In this document: piece by piece, positions 48,880 to 61,354 of the stretch
How the letters are laid out: the number at the start of each line of letters is the position of its first letter
How positions within the stretch are numbered: position 1 is the first letter of the stretch
Assembly (NCBI GenBank): GCA_005406025.1
Contig: BGZK01000076.1
Coordinates: 310,001-374,000 of the forward strand
DNA length: 64,000 nt
From: Eumeta japonica
Taxonomy: Eukaryota; Arthropoda; Insecta; Lepidoptera; Psychidae
Direction: 5' to 3'
Notes under the pieces: generated by a model
What the model was told of the DNA's origin: nothing
Databases searched by the model: none
Seen by the model: only the letters and a program-made list of their open reading frames with translations
Position numbers and translations under genes: made by a program

Positions 48880-49510
48880 TTCCGCCAACTATTAAATTGT
48901 TTAGTTCTACGTACGTTTCATGCCAACAAGGCACATCTTCAGGAAATTGCCGACAGTCACATCCACCAGGGTGCAAGGAGCGTTAAAACAACCAACACAA
49001 CCTCGTTAGACAGGCCGCTGTCATGCAATGGTCAAAGAGCGACGAAAACATTATTAAGACAGCCACAGATCACCACCGATAGACATGCTTGTCAAATGTC
49101 ACAGACTAACCATCACCAACATTACCCAAGTAGTTACAGGCAAGCGTCCAATAATGGCGATTTATAAACGTCAATTTGGTCGTTGAGCATATTATTATTA
49201 TCTTTATGTTTTAAAATTTCGAAGGATTCCAAAACATTCAAACGTAACCCTTCTCACACACATGCAAGACATCGAATTTGTGATCATTATTAAGCTTATG
49301 ACCGGTTTCTAATAGATGTTTAGCAAAATGGGATCTGTCTGATTTATTATTTTTAAAGGCCGAAATATGTTCTTTATATCTTTTTTCAAAGCAACGTCCG
49401 GTTTGTCCTATATATATTGATTTACAGTCATCACAAGTTAATTTATAAATTCCAGATTTTTTATTATTGTGTAATTTATCTTTATTGTTACATAAAGTTT
49501 TCAACGTCTA
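48880..49510 (-). mobile_element. Penelope-like element fragment with GIY-YIG endonuclease
   Basis: On the minus strand an 88-codon stretch reads KKSGIYKLTCDDCKSIYIGQ, then TGRCFEKRYKEH, SHFAKHLLETGH. This is the GIY-YIG nuclease that ends the ORF of Penelope-like retroelements; GIY and YIG, the conserved Arg (GRCFEKR) and a CxxC are present. The frame breaks at about 49245 (one base missing in the CEKG region), after which LRLNVLESFEILKHKD and QIDVYKSPLL continue in another frame, typical of the C-terminus. The reverse transcriptase part is absent, so the copy is 5'-truncated. Downstream on the minus strand lies a CCTGAAGATGTGCC...GAAACGTACG stretch and an AT-rich 3' end near 48880. Confidence 0.85.
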
Positions 49511-50329
49511 CTATGGATTTCCGTGAATTAACACCTCATACAATACAAGCTAACTTGTCACGTAAAATAAGAATTAGATATAAATTTAATTAAATGTATA
49601 ATACTTTCATAAAATAACCAACTTGTAAGAATCACATTCCACATTGTAGCACATCTCGAAAATGTTTTTTTTTATTTCGTGAGGTCCCAATATGTTCAAG
49701 ATATTGATTTTGATCTATGGATCCTTGAATAAATGACAGTTATGTAGTTGATAAGTGATAGTTGTTGAAATCATTTTTTGTATATAACAATCCAACTACT
49801 TTTTTCTTCTTCCATTTAACTTATGCGTATAATAACAATCCAGCTAGTTTTCCCTTCCTCCATTTGACGTATGCGTCTAATGTATTATATTTGTTCCTCA
49901 ATTAAATGGTAATTGCAATGTCCACAATAGTTTAAGCACCACAAGGCAAAGATCCCAAAATAATAACGCGCTGGTGTAACACAATTCGGATTCCGAGTAC
50001 TAGGACTACCTGATGCAGTGAAAAACATTTATATTATAACCAATTTAACATTGCATCTCCTGATTAACGCGCCGACATTACACGATTCCGGAGTACCAGG
50101 ACAACATACACAAGACACAGTACAGAACATTTATTTAGTACGGAGCGTTCTGATTTAAAAAATAGAGTTGTCTTTATCACCTAGATTCGTGTCTTCCATA
50201 AATACGGAACTTTTCTCATATAGCCATTTAATCCGTCTTTTCTTTTCAGAAGCACTAATCTTAGTGCCGTACCTAGCATCGGGATACTTAATGTGGACAT
50301 ACCAATAAGCATTCAGTTTCGCGATCGCT

Positions 50330-50595
50330 CCTTGCCGGGCTGAATCGACCGACGAAATACTACACTCTCACATAATACGGAAGTGAAATAGCAACTTCTG
50401 TCGTTGTACTTCGTCTGGTGAGTGAAAGTTCCGGTGGCACACTTCCATTTCCCCTTTCCATCAACCTGATCCCCTTCCATTAGACATCCTATTCCTTCCT
50501 GAGAGGCTGGCAAAACACTGGTGATTCGTCTGGGTTTGCGAGTATTCATAGGCATCGGTGACCATCTGCTTCCTAATGACTCACCTATTCGTTCG
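50330..50595 (-). repeat. Dispersed SINE-like repeat, reverse copy 2
   Basis: It shares ttccggtggcacacttcc, a poly-pyrimidine middle and ctggtgattcgtctgggttt with the copy at 17.7 kb. The 80-codon minus frame over this segment is a by-product of the repeat. Confidence 0.6.
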
Positions 50596-51235
50596 TCCCC
50601 CGACTATGTTATAAAAAAAGAGTTTAACACTAAAATAAAGTGCACAAAATGCTTTTATTAAAAAAAAAAAACACTGCTAGTTATGTATGCATGTCTCAAA
50701 TAAATGGTATACATTTTTAAAATTTCACAAAACTTAAATCAACTAAGATGCGAGTTTGACTAAGAAGAAAGAACTGTATTGTCGGTAAAAAGACAAGACA
50801 AGACGGTAGAATTAAGATAAATTGCCTGTGTCTCATCAAAATAAATATATTTTTAAATTTTTAGTTCTTTAACTAAAGAAAATTTATGCTACAATGTTTT
50901 ACTTCTACTTTGATTTGCTAGTTTTTTTAAACAAAATCAAAGCTTGTCCTTACAATTTATAATTTTTTGTTTCTGTTAATTTTTTGTTTGACCGATAAAA
51001 TAGGATACTGAGTGTTTAACTAATCTAGAATATGGACCAACCTTAAATACTTGTATAGACCATCTATCATGAGTTTTCAGAACTAAGAAAGGGAATTCAC
51101 GAACATAGAAAATAGCACAACCTGCTACCATTTTAAATGTTCTCTAGTGCGACAGATGGCGCATTTTAGAAACGGTAAATTAACGAAAGTTTAGTCGGGG
51201 ACCAACTGAACTACAGTTTTAATTAACTCTTATAG

Positions 51236-51760
51236 CTTACTAGCTCTTGTCTGCGGACGGCTGCGCTCGCGACGACATAAGATGAATCCCTCCATCTTAT
51301 ATATCGGCCCATCACGAAAGCAAGATCCTGACTGCTATCGCGTCCTCGACCTGATCCCGGTTCTGCGTTTGATTCCGACTTCGTTCTTAATCTAAGGAGA
51401 TTCCGATTGAATTATCAAACCAGGTCTAGCTTAAATTTTGATTTCAGTACTGTTTCTCATTACCATTTCGGTCACGCTCTCGTTTATAACTTTGATCCCA
51501 CATTTGATTTTGACCTTTACGTGAGTTTCAATTTTATTTTTACTTTTTTTTTTTTGATTCTCTTACCGACCGTGGTTCTGATTTAGACGAATACACAGCA
51601 AATGATAGTAGTAGCGAAATAACATTTGGGTTGTATTATTCAAGGATAGTATAACCTTCTACGAGAGGAAGAATTTTTACGATCTTTAGTGGTAGAAATA
51701 TGAAGACGAACCCAAGCTTTTTTTTTTAAAAAGCTTCTCGTACGCGCGTACAACCTAGAG
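51236..51760 (+). repeat. Dispersed repeat D (GATTCC-array family)
   Basis: The head tactagctcttgtctgcgga leads to tcttatatatcggcccatc, a degenerate array (about 51320-51590) with tcctcgacctgatcccggtt and similar, and the flank agaggaagaatttttacgat, shared with copy C. A homopolymer of T lies within the array. Non-coding. Confidence 0.6.
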
Positions 51761-54189
51761 CTAGTTTAATTGTGACCGAATAAATGGTTTAAACACAAAA
51801 AATGGACAAAATTCACGAAGCGGTTGCTATTTTCCATAAAACATTTCATCCCTAATTTCACTTTTTTAGAGCTACTTTTCCAAAAATGATACTTGTCGTT
51901 CTTTATCATTTGTAAATAGCAGCTAATATTTAAATTTTGGCGCCAATAGCTACAACGGTTTATTTCTTCTACATAAAATTTTAAACTTTCGTTTCTCTTT
52001 ATTTAGGGTTATTTAATGTAATTGTTCTTTATTAGTAATTTTTACTTCAATAACGGTAGCGGTTTCGTTTGTCGATACAACGTTTTACAACTTTCAGAGT
52101 TAATTTTATAAGATCAATGTGTGTAAATATTCTTATATTTTTTAAGCCACTAAAATATTTACATCCGTAGCTTCGAAGTTTTCAATTTTCCATACAACAA
52201 GATTGCATTATTTTCCCCTCTTTCAGGTTTGAATTTTCATAAATCATTTCTTAGTGCTTGCCTACGTTATAACGGTGACCTTTGGGCAAAATTTCTGGGT
52301 TCTAGAACCAAGCGTTTAGGCTGTGCGTTGATATATACGTCAGCCTGTTTGACCACGAACGTAGCATATAGTACTCTATTGTAATATGTCTCGAATACAT
52401 ACCTAAATATCTGCGCAGAAGCATAAAATTCACCTATAGTACCTTTAAGCTTACGATAGGGATATGTACACCGGATAAAATTATACGTCTTACCTCATTC
52501 ATCAACGCCCAAGCCGAGCTGTTGACCTTACAGAATTAAAATTTGTGTTATATCTTTAATAGCAAGCTAAAGAACTTTTTTTATAAATTATATTCCTTCA
52601 GTTATGATAATATTATAATATTGTATTTAGTAAACATACTTCTAAAAAAATAAAACGACGAGTAATTTATCATTGCTAATAATAATCATATTCTAAATCT
52701 AAGGGATTGAACGGAGTTTAGCTTGGTTTGTATGGAGGAATAATAATAATTTTTTCCAAGGACGATTTTGAAACTTTTTCGTGTTTCAATTTTTTTGTAT
52801 CGCATTTAGTATATTACAAATACGTTATTTTATATTTTTTAATTACTTTTCAGTATCTTAAATAGTTTCAAATTAAGTCTAATATAATATTACTAATAAA
52901 TACTATAATATTCTCCCTCAAGTACAATTCTATATCCCCGATTTTACACTCTTAGGAGCGAAATATTCAAAGACGCTAAATTGCACACTGTTGTATTTTT
53001 ATTGTTTCTCTTGTCTTATTTGTTTTAATACCAATTTTCACGTCTCTAACTTCATAAATAGACCCCTCTTGCAAACTTGTACTTCCCATTTAAAATTCCT
53101 AGTTCTTTCATTTTCAAATATCATTGTTATGGCTTCTTTGCACCATTACTGTACAAATTTTGTATTTACAACTTTACTAAATACTTTTGACTCTACGTTG
53201 ACTAATTTTTCAATCAATGTATCAGAGTCTCTCTCGTTCCATTGTATTGATTAACATTGTATGTTCAAGCATTATTTCTTGAGCATTACGGCCCAGGTTA
53301 TATTTTTAGTTTTAGCTAGAACATACCTAGTCTCAGAGTAGATCAAAAGTACTCCTACTATACATGATATGCGTCATGTTGTGTCAGATTGTACTGTGGT
53401 ATCGACACTATGGGTGGTCAAGGATATGTCCCAAAGCGCACCCTTTCCGATGCTTTCTTGATCTTCTGATGTGATGCTGGTCTTGATGCATATGTGATTT
53501 AATAGAGCTAGACACATGACAGAACGGAAGAGCTATCACAGGAACGATACTATTACAATAAGCAACTACAATTTTTAATGGTCTCTTATGAGAGACCATT
53601 GCAAAATCCTTTGTTCTGAAATCTGAAAAAGAAATTCCCATTTATCACTGTTCACATAATTAGTACCTATGCGATATTCAAGAACATCTAAAGTCTTATA
53701 TTTGAAATTACGTTAAAAAAAGTGACATATCCGTAAATCAATAAAGTAGCAGTGCCTATGATTTCAAATTCAATGGCTACATGTAAATGACATATTATCT
53801 TTCTTGAAAGTCATCTGTGTGTAAAGAACTCTTTTTTAAAATGTAGTTTGTGTGAGCTTTGGCAGGACTGATTGCAATGTCATGCAATTCGTAGCCAATC
53901 ATATAATAAATTTGGGTAAATAACGTCAGATATGTGCCTACAGTAAGAAATGTATAGTATGAAATGGGAATCCGAATTTTACTGACTGTTAACTGAGAAC
54001 TTATGCTAAAACCTATATTAAATGTAATTGCAGAGTGATTGATTATTGTAAATAATTTTTACCATCATCTATATATTATTGTTTATTATATATGATATTG
54101 TCATATATTTATAAGTCTTATTATGTAAAAACGACTAATTTTGATTGCCATGGATCTTCATGTGACATTTAGTTTTTCATTTATTTGTT
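51761..54189. other. No gene recognised
   Basis: AT-rich DNA. Pyrimidine-biased plus frames near 52991-53254 and a minus frame at 53408-53641 show no known domain; the first could be antisense to a decayed LINE. Confidence 0.4.
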
Positions 54190-54345
54190 TATATATTGAT
54201 AAGCGTCATAGTTAAAATGAAAGTCGAAATCGGGATCGGAATTAGAATGAGGATGGAATTTAATTTTGAAAGCAAAAACTGAAATCAGTAACGTGATCAT
54301 ATGAACGGAACCGCGGGAGAAAACTAGAGAACTATGAGCGAAATG
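54190..54345 (-). repeat. Dispersed repeat H (GATTCC-array family, reverse)
   Basis: On the minus strand the head tagttttctcccgcggttcc (ending near 54330) is followed by array words tctaattccgatcccgattt. It is a short but recognisable copy in reverse orientation. Confidence 0.5.
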
Positions 54346-56296
54346 CGATATATGACTATAAAAGGTAACTTTATTCGTCTCACATGTCCGTAGCATGCGT
54401 CTATGAGAATCTATTAGGCCCTTAACGACCTGAGCTGGAAATTTACTATTAACTTGATTTCTTATCATAAGTGAAGCGACAATGGCTAAATTAAGAGTGC
54501 CGGCGTCGTACCTGGCCAAGACGATGAGTTCTATGCCGCGGGTAATGCCTTAATCCGTCAGTGCGGGACGTTGTCAACGCGTTTGGCTACAATGGTCCTT
54601 AACTAGCCCCCTACCGGCACCGCGCTTGCGCGAAGAGCTGAAGACAAAAGGCTCACGATCTGAAATCGATCGATTGTGGATATCTCAACGATGGGGGTGA
54701 CTACAACTTTGCGCAACGATGCAGCTCATAAATCGTTTCAAGTTTCGTGATAGCTCATATCGTACCAGACTTCACGTATATTCAGAAAGAATCAAGATTG
54801 TGCTGAACAATATTTTTGTCACTATTTTAATCTTCTTAACATACAAATAGTTTTCCTTCAGTTTCTCACGTCAAATTCATTATTTTAAAATGATAATGTA
54901 GTTGTACCGTGACACTAACCATAATAGTGACCAATGTTAAAAAATTCGATATGTCAAAGAATTTAGTTTAGAACGTCGAAAATCATATATTTTAATGCGA
55001 CACGCCGCCATGTGCACCCAAGGCGAACGGTTGTATTGAATAGCTAAAGCAGGTTTTCTTTCTCTACCTAAAGTTCCATGCTGGGGTTCGATAATTTTTT
55101 TCCATTTCTATTTTTTCGATAGAGTCAAATATACGTTTACCGTGTGCGGCAATAAAGTCGGTGTACCTCTCACCAAATGAAATCAACGCATACAATATTT
55201 GCAAATGAATTTACTCTGATATAAAATTAACATCTAATTATTCTGAATTGAAACACACGATGCCTCTATACATTTCTCTGATTAACCGTAATAATTGCGA
55301 TCGTCTTAATCATAAATATTCTCCATATAATATATAATATCTGGGATCGATATTTGGCACGAGAAAATTATACATTTGATGCGGACGGCTCTAACAACGG
55401 TCTTTGCACAAATTCGTGTTTCTTCAAAATTAAGTGTTACTTTTGCAAAAGTTTAACTTAAATACAAACTAGTCGAACAAGGGTTATCATGATTTGTAAA
55501 ATCTGTCAACACCTAGTTTACAATTAAATTGTCATAACTTAGAAAGTACCCTAACTTGTTATACAATCTATTCTTTGGCACAACAACGCTAAATGAAATT
55601 GTTTATAAATGGAACATCAAATAATTAGTAAATATCGTTTAGTGCTTTACTATTTTCTATATACATATATGTATTGAACATGCATACGTCATAAATGCAT
55701 TTCCAGGTAATTTTTTTCACTATGTATGAAACATAGTGAAATCGATATCATCGATAATTTAAATTTCTGTACATTGCGTGTTATATATAACAGAAACATA
55801 TTATATTGACGTTAATTAATTATTGAGAATTTTCAATGGACAATAAAGAAAAATTTAAAATTTTTATAATGAGATTGATTTTATAATCCATTGTGATTGA
55901 CAATGTCTATAGGAACCACATTTGTATTAAGATATTGCAATGGGGAAACCAAGAACCATTGACATTAATTTCATTTGATTTTCATTAGCTTGAAATAAAT
56001 CTTTATATTTAAGTTACAATTTCATTTATTTCCTGTTTCGATTTTTACAACTATTCACCGTATTGCTTGCCCAATTTTCATATCTGTTTTCCTTTTAGGT
56101 CAATACTTTTTTGTATAATGTATTCATGAGTTCAAATTTAATCATTATTTAAGTGTTTTAAAATTTTTCAAAGAGCTTCTCAATGATATTTCAAAATTAT
56201 TAGAGACTTAAATATTAATATTTGTACACAAATATTATTGGTGTTTGGTATAAATTCAATAAGTCTAACTATAAAGTATGCACTTATGAATAAAAC
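54346..56296. other. No gene recognised
   Basis: CpG-richer around 54.5-54.7 kb, otherwise AT-rich intergenic DNA downstream of the minus-strand gene. A small hairpin (cactatgt/acatagtg) lies at 55719-55739. Confidence 0.45.
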
Positions 56297-56738
56297 TTTA
56301 TTTCGTACAAGATTAACTGAGGTCATTTATACCTTATTACATAAGGATAAATCTAGGAGAATTATTAAAACGTCGACGTTTAAAGGAAATATTACCAACC
56401 ATGTCTAAATCGTAATATCGCAGTCAGAACAGAAAAAAAACAAAATGTAACTATAACTATAAAATTATAAATATTACAACATTTTATAATCTGTACAGTG
56501 AAATGTCAACATCAAAATTAAAGCGATCGATCATCAACATGAATATTTATATGACATCAAAGCGTTTTTAGGACTCGTAAGGTTTACTAATAACCCTAAT
56601 GACTAACTTTTACAAAATAGTCCAAAATCTTCATCGAACCCTTATCATTACTAGAATCAAACTTTTCTTATTTTCGCTCATTCTCTTACCAGGAATTTTT
56701 TCCGCTCTATCTATTCATCTTTATACAGGACTCTTCGA
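56297..56738 (-). other. Probable 3' UTR with candidate poly(A) signal
   Basis: The sequence downstream of the TAA is AT-rich and non-coding. On the minus strand an AATAAA hexamer occurs at 56302-56297, about 440 nt past the stop, and could end the transcript. Other AT-rich variants exist, so the true cleavage site is uncertain. Confidence 0.35.
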
Positions 56739-57797
56739 TTAACTCACGACCTCCTCCGTATTCATGGAGTTATCATTCTCTTCTGTGATGGTGATCATAG
56801 GAGGAGTATTTTCCATGTTCGCCCCGGGCGATGAATCGTTGTTCAACTTATCGAATTCAGGTGATCCGGTAGACATCAGCGCGTCTTTGACCGACTCATA
56901 CATCTCCGTTCGTATAATGGGCAACGATGCTCTTTTACTTTTCAGTGCTTCCTTATTGATCGGGGCCACATCATCCTCGGTGATCGTTTCCATTGCCGCA
57001 TTCCTGTCCGTGACCGGAGCGAGCGGTTCGTTTCCGAACCGAACCGGCAAACTGTCGGCCCTGTTCAGAGTTTTCTTTGGGCTGTCGCTTTCATCTATCA
57101 GCGCGGCGGTGCCGTTCTCTTGCGTCTTGTCCATTTCGTCGTGCAGCTTCTGTAGACTCGCCTCCCTGGCCAATATGTCCGACAGCAGTGGTCCGTCGCT
57201 ACAACCCTCTATGCAGTATTCGGCTCCCTTCAGTATGTCGTTGCCTATGATAGAGTCCTGTTTCAGAATCGCCGCCGTCACGACCGGCTTATCCGGGTCC
57301 GTGGGTGTCTTACTGATCAAAGGTTCCCTGGAGCTTTCAGACGTTAGGCCATCGCGAAACGATCTCTTGGGTATATCATAACCGGCGTATATAGGATAAC
57401 CAAAATGTCCATGCTCGTAGCCCACTTGATTTCCGTACGAGTAGCTTACGTTGTGTGACCCGGTAGAAGACACGCTCAGATCCGATATGGACAGACCTGT
57501 ACTAGAAAGTGCTAAAGGTTTTTCCGCATCAATTCTTGCACTTTCTCGTTCGCTCGCTTCTTCTGGATAGGAGCTGTCTGTAACGGATCCCTTTTCATCT
57601 TTAGTGTCCATTTCTTCTGGCACACGATGTATCTGCGCCTGGTTGATCGAGAGTTGAGAGTAATGAGGTGGAGAATTCTGTGGAGATTTGTTGTTGTTGG
57701 GTCTGTAAACAGCAGACTGCTGAACTTCAACTACGAAGATGCCATCGTTATCCGGAGAATATTTCATTTTTGTTTCACGTCCATTTTTGGTTATGTC
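56739..57797 (-). CDS. Terminal coding exon of a large receptor-like protein (cytoplasmic-tail-like)
   Basis: This is the last coding exon of a minus-strand gene, 352 codons plus a TAA stop at 56741-56739. It begins directly after a cag acceptor (57800-57798) and reads DITKNGRETK before the first in-frame Met at 57767, so that Met is internal and not a start. The protein is hydrophilic and rich in Ser, Thr, Asn, Asp and Glu, with no membrane segment and no cysteine-rich fold. A tyrosine cluster of six Tyr in about 22 residues sits near exon residues 119-140. Other patches are SPPHYSQLSI, DGPLLSDILAREASLQKLHD and an acidic end, TEEVVS. The 205-residue frame on the opposite strand is an antisense shadow. 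Codons are richer in G and C than the flanks, as expected for constrained coding sequence. The character fits the intracellular tail of a cell-surface receptor or adhesion protein, but I cannot name the family. Coding status is nearly certain; function is inference. Confidence 0.9.
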   Translation of the reverse strand, partial: DITKNGRETKMKYSPDNDGIFVVEVQQSAVYRPNNNKSPQNSPPHYSQLSINQAQIHRVPEEMDTKDEKGSVTDSSYPEEASERESARIDAEKPLALSSTGLSISDLSVSSTGSHNVSYSYGNQVGYEHGHFGYPIYAGYDIPKRSFRDGLTSESSREPLISKTPTDPDKPVVTAAILKQDSIIGNDILKGAEYCIEGCSDGPLLSDILAREASLQKLHDEMDKTQENGTAALIDESDSPKKTLNRADSLPVRFGNEPLAPVTDRNAAMETITEDDVAPINKEALKSKRASLPIIRTEMYESVKDALMSTGSPEFDKLNNDSSPGANMENTPPMITITEENDNSMNTEEVVS

Positions 57798-59011
57798 CTG
57801 AAATTCATAAGTACATAATAGTTATAAAGTACGATCAGATAATAACATAGAAAAATGATCATTATCTCTTGTAGAATAATAAATATAGAACAATATATGG
57901 ACATAAAATAATATTTTATAAAATAATAAATAAAATAGAACTATCGATCGTTCAAGTTTGATCAATATCATCATAGAAAAAAAAAGAAAGGTTAATATTT
58001 AACTACCTAACCCCATGAATAAATAAAATTTTAAAATAAAAATTTCTTTTACAATTTTTTTAATTTATTTAACGACCGCACAAATATATTGCGTGACGTT
58101 GAAAGTTGACATTTTCTCTATGTAGCGTTATTGTTTTTTGAAAATCATTATAAAGCTAATAATAGTCCCTACTCTTAAATTCTTCATCTACTTCATCTTA
58201 AAACTATTCAAAACTTATTCTAACTTCAGAAGAAATGGAACTGCATATTGTCATATATTTATTTGGAAATGAAATGAAGTTGAATAAATTTTCATCAAAA
58301 TATTGTTCATGGAACAACCAAACAAGTCTTCTATTTTTCTTTATAATTTTTAACCTGATTCAGTTCTGTCTTATGAAATTGAACAATTATTCTGTCAAGG
58401 ATCAGCGGTAGAAAATACAAGGGCCGATCTAGTCCTTTTTTCATGAAACTATAAGGATAAAAATTCAAGGACTTTAAATTTTACAACTACATAAGTTACA
58501 TTGGTATATATAATTTTTTTTTAATTTGTAAAGAGTATTTCTTTTGTAACTCGCTAACCGAAACCATTTTTTTTTTAATTTTTGGCTGTCTGTAAAATTT
58601 TATAACTTAAGAATATTAATTTATTGTATATTGATTTTCAAAAATATCTGTCAAACCGATTGTATTGAGTCGAAGTGAAATTAATATACAGTAATAATAT
58701 AAGGTTGCGTAAGTGATAAGGTACATCACACATATATATTTTCAATGAACCTTATAGTAAACACAAAAAAAAGTTTAAACGTTATTCTTGTATTTCTTTG
58801 GTAGCTATATTTATTTGTTTCTATATAATTGTGTGTATTTGTTTTAAAAGGTAGGCGTTTAGATATTAAATATTTGTGTGGGTGTGTGTGAGCGAAACTA
58901 CGGGCATATTTGTATTATAACAAAAAAAAAATTATTGCTAAAGTTTAATTTAAACCAAGCAAAAGGAGTGGATGAGGGACAATAGTAGCATAATATGATA
59001 TGCACACTGAC
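57798..59011 (-). other. Intron between the two coding exons (1,214 nt)
   Basis: This GT-AG intron starts gtcagt and ends aatttcag. It is phase 0. The interior is AT-rich, with homopolymer runs and no repeat or gene I recognise. Confidence 0.82.
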
Positions 59012-59146
59012 ATTTCTTTCTTCGGTCTCCACGATGAGGTGGTTGTTCTTCAGGGTCATGGTGATGATGGAGCCGTTAGCCGGCCCCGAATTTCCGTCCG
59101 AAGAACCAGCTCCGCCGTTGTTGTCTTCTCCGGCGCTCGATTTTAA
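59012..59146 (-). CDS. Penultimate coding exon of the same gene (45 codons)
   Basis: This internal exon is exactly 135 nt, phase 0 at both ends. The acceptor is a pyrimidine-rich tttgtcgtttcag (its cag at 59149-59147) and the donor is AAT followed by gtcagt (59011-59006). It encodes a Gly/Asn/Ser-rich linker (SSAGEDNNGGAGSSDGNSGP) followed by a compact, probably conserved segment, MTLKNNHLIVETEERN, which joins in frame to DITKNGRETK of the last exon. An unspliced reading runs into non-coding sequence after the donor. The linker followed by an ordered motif would suit a juxtamembrane or cytoplasmic region. No transmembrane segment lies in this exon or recognisably upstream, so the 5' part of the gene is probably beyond the window or in exons too short to see. 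Exon status is strongly supported by length, phase and splice sites. Confidence 0.85.
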
Positions 59147-59662
59147 CTGAAACGACAAACGGACGTAGTGAATAAGCGAATAGAGTTTATTCGTGTCTTA
59201 TTTAAGATTACTTCGAGCACTAGACAACACGACTTGTTACTGAAAAAAACCTGAGAAGCGGTTGACCTTGCAGGACCGGCCCAAACTCCTCGCCGTTCAA
59301 AGACATTATTGCTAACGTTTTTGGGCTTTTCGAACCCAAAAATATATATATAATTCAAGCTTCTCGGCCGCGATAGTTTGAGGAATATTATTTCAATTCA
59401 AAATCGTTTTGGGTAAATTCTGAAGTGTTAGTGTTTTTTTCTTAATAATTAGATATACAAAAAGTAAAATAATAGATTAATTTTGAAATATTTTAATCAC
59501 CATATCGATTAATAAGCCATGAACATGATTTTCCGATTTTAATATCTTTTTAAATCTTAATTACGTCAAAATTAAAACTTCTCGTAAGATTTTTATGTTT
59601 ATTAGTAATGCACCATAAAGAAAAATAGTAATCACAAAAAGGTATTTTGACCTGCATATATA

Positions 59663-59664
<2 letters not shown>

Positions 59665-59719
<55 letters not shown>
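59665..59719. repeat. (AT)n microsatellite
   Basis: About 27 AT units upstream of the coding exons, presumably intronic. It produces a low-complexity YIYIYI open frame on the minus strand that is not a gene. Confidence 0.95.
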
Positions 59720-59725
<6 letters not shown>

Positions 59726-59989
59726 TATGAGATCGCTAAACTCCCACACCATTTGATCGACCATAACCAAACTTGTCACATGTAAATGTTTTTTTCCAGG
59801 AAAAGGGTTTTAATGCAATCTATTTCAGCGTTTGTAATATAACATCGGCATATCTGTACTACTGAATCAAAGTACTTCCCCGATAATTTTTTTAAGTCAT
59901 AAAAGCTACTCAATTCCCGAATGATCAGCATCAGCAACTCATCACTACTATTACTAGCGTTTATCTACTTTAAATTAATAGATAGTTTC

Positions 59990-60360
59990 AATTTTCAACC
60001 TAGAATTATACATACGAAACAATTACAGTTCGAAAATCGACGACCGGCGTTCGAAATAAGGAAAAAAGAATTTGGTTTCGCAATGCACATGCATAAAGCA
60101 CACACGCGAAATATTAAATGCAACCATCCAAATTGGTAACCAAATAACCCGCGTGGTGGCGTTTGATGCACACGACAAACAGCGGACTGGTTTGTGAGCG
60201 GCCCCGTCGACGCCCTAAAAAAACGAGGAGTCAGCGCAACAAATGAACGAATACGCGCTAATGATTGTGTGCGTATTGACGAATCGTTCGCCCGCACCCG
60301 CGACTTTGTAGCGGGCAAGCGCGATGCACAGACCCGCGACGTCCGGGTTCAGTCGGTATA
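59990..60360. other. CpG-rich patch upstream of the coding exons
   Basis: The region contains many CpG and Arg-rich chance frames on the minus strand (107 codons) and plus strand. It may be an intronic regulatory island of the minus-strand gene. No exon with splice-compatible coding was found. Confidence 0.3.
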
Positions 60361-61145
60361 TTAAAAAAGGCTAAGTCGTTGATCGCGTAGCTTACAAAGT
60401 ACGTTCATCCCGTCCTATGGTTTTCCAGATGGAGTTGTAGTCTTCCAGGCTTTTCGTTTGAGCCCTATGCCGTGTCTCTATTATGATACATAAATACTAG
60501 GTGTAATTGATATTAAGAAGGTTTATTAACAAAATTTTTATACATTACCTAAAAAACCACAAAAAAAAAATAGAGATAGTTATTAATTTTGAATATCATG
60601 GCTGTAGAAATTTAAAAACCTTTTAAAAATAATCTTATTCGTATTAACATTTAAGACATGATTTTTCAACATATTTTATTAATTTTAAGAAAATCCACAT
60701 TAAATAAAACTCCGTGTAAATGGTCATTTGGTGTATTTTACGGCTTTTAATTTTTGACTTTAATTTTGATAAAAACGTTATTCCGTCTCTATAAAAACAT
60801 TGGTTTAATTTTCAATTGTAGTATTTGATATCATAGAGACGAAATAATGATGTCGTTTTATTGCTTTTGAAAATGGCAACATTTTCTTCAATATGTACCA
60901 AAAAGATTCACGGAGGTTTTCTACTGAGACCCAAAACACGCGCATGCCGATGACCGAGTTAAAAATAACGAAGGAAAAAAAAAGGGAAAAGTTTTTTGAC
61001 ATCGAAGAATGTACAGTTGTTGGGAGTCTCGAAAAAATTTCTCGTCTTTACTTTCAGATAGAAGAAAAAAGTTTTCAATCTTTAGCGTTATATTTGTTTA
61101 CAAAAAGGGTGTCGAGGTTTTGTTCATGTCAGACCATAAATACTA

Positions 61146-61223
61146 GAAATATTTATATAAATATAAATATATTTATTTATTTAATTAATTAAATTAAATA
61201 TATTTATATAAATATAAATATTT
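61146..61223. repeat. AT-rich direct repeat flanking a palindromic core
   Basis: A word of about 20 bp (atatttatataaatataaat) occurs at both ends of a TTTAATTAATTAAATTAAA core. Low complexity; no function inferred. Confidence 0.6.
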
Positions 61224-61354
61224 CAACAGCACTTCTTCAAACCTACCAACACAATGGATCTTTCTCTTTCAACATAGAAAATTCTGTGTTCGGTTTTCTA
61301 TGAATAAAACGCTTACGTATGTAGTGGCCATTCGTAAATACTGTTCTTATTACT

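Noticed and set aside
56764..57381. 205-codon plus-strand frame over the terminal exon
   Set aside because: It is exactly antisense to the spliced minus-strand exon, is Ser/Leu-rich with no domain, and has no splice or promoter context.
59561..59779. 72-codon minus-strand frame with YIYIYI run
   Set aside because: Produced by the (AT)n microsatellite.
61146..61223. Palindromic AT-rich segment as replication origin or matrix attachment site
   Set aside because: Low-complexity AT-rich DNA is frequent throughout the window; nothing specific supports such a role.
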